Origin: Fredinandcohnia humi
GTDB lineage: Bacteria; Bacillota; Bacilli; Bacillales; Bacillaceae_L
Length of the DNA stretch: 64,000 nt
NCBI RefSeq assembly: GCF_001439915.1
Contig: NZ_LMBW01000001.1
Span: 137,552-201,551 of the forward strand
Direction: 5' to 3'
The notes under the pieces are model-generated. The model worked only from the letters and a program-made list of their open reading frames with translations. It was not told where the DNA came from and made no database searches. Every line of letters begins with the position of its first letter. Position 1 is the stretch's first letter. Positions 60,882 to 64,000 of the stretch are shown one piece after another. The translations under genes and the position numbers were made by a program.

Positions 60882-61757
60882 ATGGTAGGAGAAAAAGAGT
60901 TCGGAAGCCGTTTCTTTCGATGGGGAAATAATCTTTTGCTTATTTTGATAGCACTTACAATGGTCCTCCCATTTGTACATGTAATCGCGGCATCATTTAC
61001 AACAAGTGCAGAATTAGCGGATAAACGGTTCGTCTTATTTCCAACTGTATTTAGTTTAGATGCGTATAAATATATTTTCTCAACGAATACAATCTTTAGA
61101 GCATTAATCGTTTCAATTGGAGTTACACTCATTGGTACTTTATGGAGTATGTTCATTTCATTATTAACAGCTTATGGATTGTCACGTAAGGAACTGATCG
61201 GCAGAAGGCAAATCTTGTTTTTATTCGTGTTCACAATGTTATTTAGCGGTGGAATGATTCCTACATTCTTAATTGTTAAAAACACAGGTTTACTAGATAG
61301 CTATGCTGCATTAATCGTACCAGTCACAATTAACGTATTTAACATGATTATTTTACGAAGCTTCATTATGGGCTTACCGGAAGGATTAATCGAGTCCGCG
61401 AAAATAGATGGGTGTAATGACTTTGGAGTCCTGTTTAGAATTGTTATGCCAATTTCAAAACCAGCGCTTGCAACAGTATCCCTATTCTATGCAGTGGCAT
61501 ATTGGAACACATATATGCATGCAATTTTATATATCAACGATGCAGCAAAATGGCCAATTCAGGTTTTACTAAGGCAAATTGTTGTTCTTGCGAGTGGACT
61601 TAGCTATGATAGCTCCGAATTTACTAATATTCCACCGCCGGATATTACCATCAAAATGGCAGTAATCGTTGTTGCGACACTCCCTGTATTAGCGGTATAT
61701 CCATTCCTGCAAAAATACTTCACAAAAGGAGCTATGCTTGGCTCAATGAAGGAGTAG
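60882..61757 (+). CDS. Sugar ABC importer permease, LplC/YtcP-like, 291 aa
   Basis: The partner CUT1 permease has six hydrophobic segments. The EAA loop is E-S-A-K-I-D-G-C-N-D-F-G-V-L-F-R-I-V-M-P-I-S-K-P, and the C-terminus Y-P-F-L-Q-K-Y-F-T-K-G-A-M-L-G-S-M-K-E is the characteristic end of this subfamily. The ATG follows AGGAGTGAGAGC. It operates with the permease at 59858 and the lipoproteins at 55031/56778 to import oligosaccharides. The unknown toroid protein starts 38 bases downstream and is probably co-transcribed. Confidence 0.9.
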   Translation: MVGEKEFGSRFFRWGNNLLLILIALTMVLPFVHVIAASFTTSAELADKRFVLFPTVFSLDAYKYIFSTNTIFRALIVSIGVTLIGTLWSMFISLLTAYGLSRKELIGRRQILFLFVFTMLFSGGMIPTFLIVKNTGLLDSYAALIVPVTINVFNMIILRSFIMGLPEGLIESAKIDGCNDFGVLFRIVMPISKPALATVSLFYAVAYWNTYMHAILYINDAAKWPIQVLLRQIVVLASGLSYDSSEFTNIPPPDITIKMAVIVVATLPVLAVYPFLQKYFTKGAMLGSMKE

Positions 61758-61795
61758 TAGGAAATTTTAAAACTAAATAAGAAGGAGTGCTTCAG

Positions 61796-62911
61796 ATGGA
61801 TAATACAAATTCCTTTAAGAAATTAGATTCTCTATTTGCTGGATTTTTTGAATGGCTGGCAGGTCAATATGATCCGCTTACAGGCGGTTTCTATTATGCA
61901 AAAAGCTCGGTATCTGATAGCTCCTTTACACCTGATATCGAATCAACTGCCCAAGCTTTAAATATTTTATTGCGAAATGAATTACTTTCCAAAATGCCCG
62001 TAGAATTACGGGCAAAATTTGTTTCTTTTTTCCAACACAAGCAAGATCCCGAAACAGGGTTTTTCCTTGATAAGAACCCACATATGAAAAATGATGAAGT
62101 AATGGTGAGCAGAGCCTTCAATTATTCAGTAAACTCATTAAATCGTTTAGGTGGTTCACCACTCTACCAATCACCAGTTGAACTTAATAAAGCCCCTAAT
62201 TATGTGAATTCTGAAGAAGAATACGTAGAAAAATGGCAAAGTATTAGTTTAGTGAATAGTTGGCGTGGCTGCGATTTATTAGCCTCATCATGCATGTATA
62301 TTGGGCAGATGGATAAAGAGAAACAGGAAAAAATGATTCAAAGGGCACAGGAGTATCTGGAAAGCATTCAAGATCCGCAAACAGGTCTTTGGGGAGAAGG
62401 CAGCATGTATGTCCGAATCTCAGGGACCTTTAAGCTTCATACGTTCTATCATAAGTTCAACCTGCCGATGCCAGGAGTAGAAAAGATGTATCAAAGCATT
62501 CTTCACTGTTTACGTACTGAAACAGTTAAGGATATGTGCTACATCCGGAATCCGATTGATTTATTATCCTATATCAATCTCGAAATTCAAAAAACTGAGC
62601 TTGAAGAGATCATCCGAATTACGGTTGATAATATTGAAAAACTAAAACGCCCTGATGGCGGTTTTTCAAGAGAAATTGTCAATTCACCTACTGCACCAAA
62701 TGTCGCACAGGTTAAATCTGACGAATTTTATCCAGACATGCCTGTTGCCGTTCATTTAGGCAAAGGTTTATTCGAAGGGGATATGAATGCCGGTACACAG
62801 GCAACCCTGATCCGATTACAATTACACAAATTAGCTGGAAAAACGGTAAGCCCAATTAAGGCTTCCGAAAATTTTTATGCATTATTAGAAACGAGATTAC
62901 AAGAGAAATAG
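61796..62911 (+). CDS. Unknown helical-toroid protein of the pectin island, 371 aa
   Basis: I do not recognise a family. Repeated motifs of an alpha/alpha-toroid (prenyltransferase/squalene cyclase or glycosidase-like) type are visible: Q-Y-D-P-L-T-G-G-F-Y-Y, K-Q-D-P-E-T-G-F-F, I-Q-D-P-Q-T-G-L-W-G and K-R-P-D-G-G-F-S, spaced about 60-130 residues. Each has the D/P-x-T-G-G/F pattern seen at turns of such barrels. No signal peptide, so cytosolic. It lies between the permease genes and the GH28 gene (24-base gap), which suggests a role in oligogalacturonide breakdown. The ATG at 61796 follows AAGGAGTGCTTCAG. Confidence 0.65.
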   Translation: MDNTNSFKKLDSLFAGFFEWLAGQYDPLTGGFYYAKSSVSDSSFTPDIESTAQALNILLRNELLSKMPVELRAKFVSFFQHKQDPETGFFLDKNPHMKNDEVMVSRAFNYSVNSLNRLGGSPLYQSPVELNKAPNYVNSEEEYVEKWQSISLVNSWRGCDLLASSCMYIGQMDKEKQEKMIQRAQEYLESIQDPQTGLWGEGSMYVRISGTFKLHTFYHKFNLPMPGVEKMYQSILHCLRTETVKDMCYIRNPIDLLSYINLEIQKTELEEIIRITVDNIEKLKRPDGGFSREIVNSPTAPNVAQVKSDEFYPDMPVAVHLGKGLFEGDMNAGTQATLIRLQLHKLAGKTVSPIKASENFYALLETRLQEK

Positions 62912-62935
62912 CAAATAATTGTTGGAGGGAATAAA

Positions 62936-64000
62936 ATGGCTTTTTTAGACATCACACAATTAGGAGCAATTGGAGATAATCATACCGATAATACGGAGAT
63001 TATTGCAAAGGCAATTAACAGCACGTCCGAAAATGGAGGGGGAACTGTTTTCGTACCATCTGGAACGTATTTAACAGGACCGATTGTACTTAAAAGCAAT
63101 ATTACCCTTTACTTAGAAGCTGGTGCAACAATAAGGTTTTATGACGAATTTGATCGCTACCAACCCGTAAAGACACGTTGGTCTGGCTATGAGTGCTACG
63201 GATATTCTCCATTGTTATTTGGGGATAATCTCCACAATGTATCTATTAAAGGAGAAGGTTCCTTTGATGGGCAAGGGAAAGCATGGTGGTTGATTAATAG
63301 ACAGCTTCGTGAGAATAGTAGAGCATACTCATCTAAAACGACCGAACGAATTGCCAGGCTAAATCAAGATGTTATGGAGCCGATTGAAACCAATTTAGTG
63401 GAATGGGATTCACAATTCTTACGTCCGCCATTATTACAATTGATGAACTGTAAGCAGGTCACAATTGAAGGAGTTACTTTAAAAAATTCACCATTTTGGA
63501 ATACCCACCTCGTGTATTGCGACCATGTCACTGTTCATAATGTAACCTTTGAAAATCCAGCAGACACGCCGAATGGTGATGGATTTGACATCGATTCATG
63601 TACAAATGTACGTGTTTCTGATTGCCACTTTGCTGTTGGAGATGACTGCCTCGTCCTAAAATCGGGAATTAATGAAGACGGAAGAAGAGTCGGAAAGCCT
63701 ACTGAAAATGTGGTTGTTACAAACTGCACAATGCACCATGGGCATGGTGGAATCGTTCTTGGAAGTGAGATGTCCGGTGGAATTAAAAACGTTACAATTT
63801 CGAATTGTACATTCATTGGAACAGACCGTGGGGTACGTATCAAAACGAACCGTGAACGTGGCGGCTATGTGAAAAATATTCTGGTGAACAATATTTATAT
63901 GGAAGATGTACTATGTCCAATTGCGATCAATTCCTTTTATCGCCATGGTGTGAATGAGAAAGATCCAACAGTGAATAGTCTTGAAGCACAGCCAATTACT
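62936..64000 (+). CDS. GH28 polygalacturonase-type hydrolase (partial, runs off the window)
   Basis: An open frame of 355 codons from ATG 62936 (RBS TTGGAGGG) to the window edge, so the C-terminus is missing. The right-handed beta-helix family GH28 is recognised by N-G-D-G-F-D-I-D (the N-x-D position), V-G-D-D-C-L (the catalytic Asp pair), G-H-G-G-I-V-L-G-S-E (the conserved His) and R-I-K-T-N-R (the R-I-K motif). It starts with the family's D-I-T-Q-L-G-A-I-G-D and a G-G-G-T-V-F-V-P-S-G-T-Y block. There is no signal peptide, so it should act in the cytosol on imported oligogalacturonides, perhaps as an exo-enzyme. It is the last visible gene of the permease operon. Confidence 0.9.
   Translation, partial: MAFLDITQLGAIGDNHTDNTEIIAKAINSTSENGGGTVFVPSGTYLTGPIVLKSNITLYLEAGATIRFYDEFDRYQPVKTRWSGYECYGYSPLLFGDNLHNVSIKGEGSFDGQGKAWWLINRQLRENSRAYSSKTTERIARLNQDVMEPIETNLVEWDSQFLRPPLLQLMNCKQVTIEGVTLKNSPFWNTHLVYCDHVTVHNVTFENPADTPNGDGFDIDSCTNVRVSDCHFAVGDDCLVLKSGINEDGRRVGKPTENVVVTNCTMHHGHGGIVLGSEMSGGIKNVTISNCTFIGTDRGVRIKTNRERGGYVKNILVNNIYMEDVLCPIAINSFYRHGVNEKDPTVNSLEAQPIT

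Overview
This window is chromosomal DNA from an endospore-forming member of the Bacillaceae. It is AT-rich, has strong AGGAGG-type ribosome binding sites and frequent GTG/TTG starts, and carries small spore proteins (an alpha/beta SASP, YhaL, a YjcZ/YhzE peptide, YheC/YheD). Gene content and order largely match the Bacillus subtilis yhe-yha-prsA-serC-hit-ecs region. Genus assignment beyond Bacillaceae is not possible by eye. No rRNA, tRNA, CRISPR array, prophage or intact insertion sequence was seen.

Layout. (1) 1-8.3 kb: a truncated haemoglobin with a textbook FNR box, a CNNM/CorC membrane protein, several small sporulation-type genes, an alpha/beta SASP, a DUF2935 protein, the multi-sugar ATPase msmX and a PucR-type regulator. 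(2) 8.5-13.5 kb: four consecutive ATP-grasp genes of the YheC/YheD spore-coat family, followed by yheB and yheA. (3) 15.7-24.8 kb: yhaX, hemZ, a fatty-acid activation/oxidation group (acyl-CoA dehydrogenase, AMP-forming ligase, YhaR), yhzD-like, and the yhaQP exporter. (4) 25-33.6 kb: yhaO-yhaN (Mre11/Rad50-like), the exoribonuclease yhaM, an exported protein, yhaH, scoC and small membrane proteins. (5) 34-45 kb: prsA, yhaL, trpP, serC, hit, ecsABC, yhaA and a large DUF2157 membrane protein. (6) 47-64 kb: an accessory pectin/hexuronate catabolic island. It holds three lipoprotein binding proteins, a GH105-type hydrolase, a GntR regulator, a dehydratase/aldolase-family enzyme, a semialdehyde dehydrogenase, a galactarate dehydratase, an MFS carrier, two ABC permeases, an unknown helical-toroid protein and a cytosolic GH28 polygalacturonase that runs off the window end.

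How the genes work together. In the last region oligogalacturonides would be bound by the lipoproteins and imported by the two permeases. No ATPase is encoded there; MsmX at about 6 kb is the natural candidate. The oligomers would then be cut in the cytosol by GH28 and GH105 enzymes. GalrD-II, the DHDPS-family enzyme and the aldehyde dehydrogenase form a complete-looking route from galactarate to 2-oxoglutarate. Three promoters in the island share the palindrome TGATATATCA, probably the operator of the GntR protein. One of them also has a cre-like site over its -35 box.

The spaces between genes are filled by at least four families of short dispersed repeats (called A, B, C and D here). Some sit in 5' leaders (hemZ, yhaM, serC). 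Others lie directly behind stop codons or even supply them.
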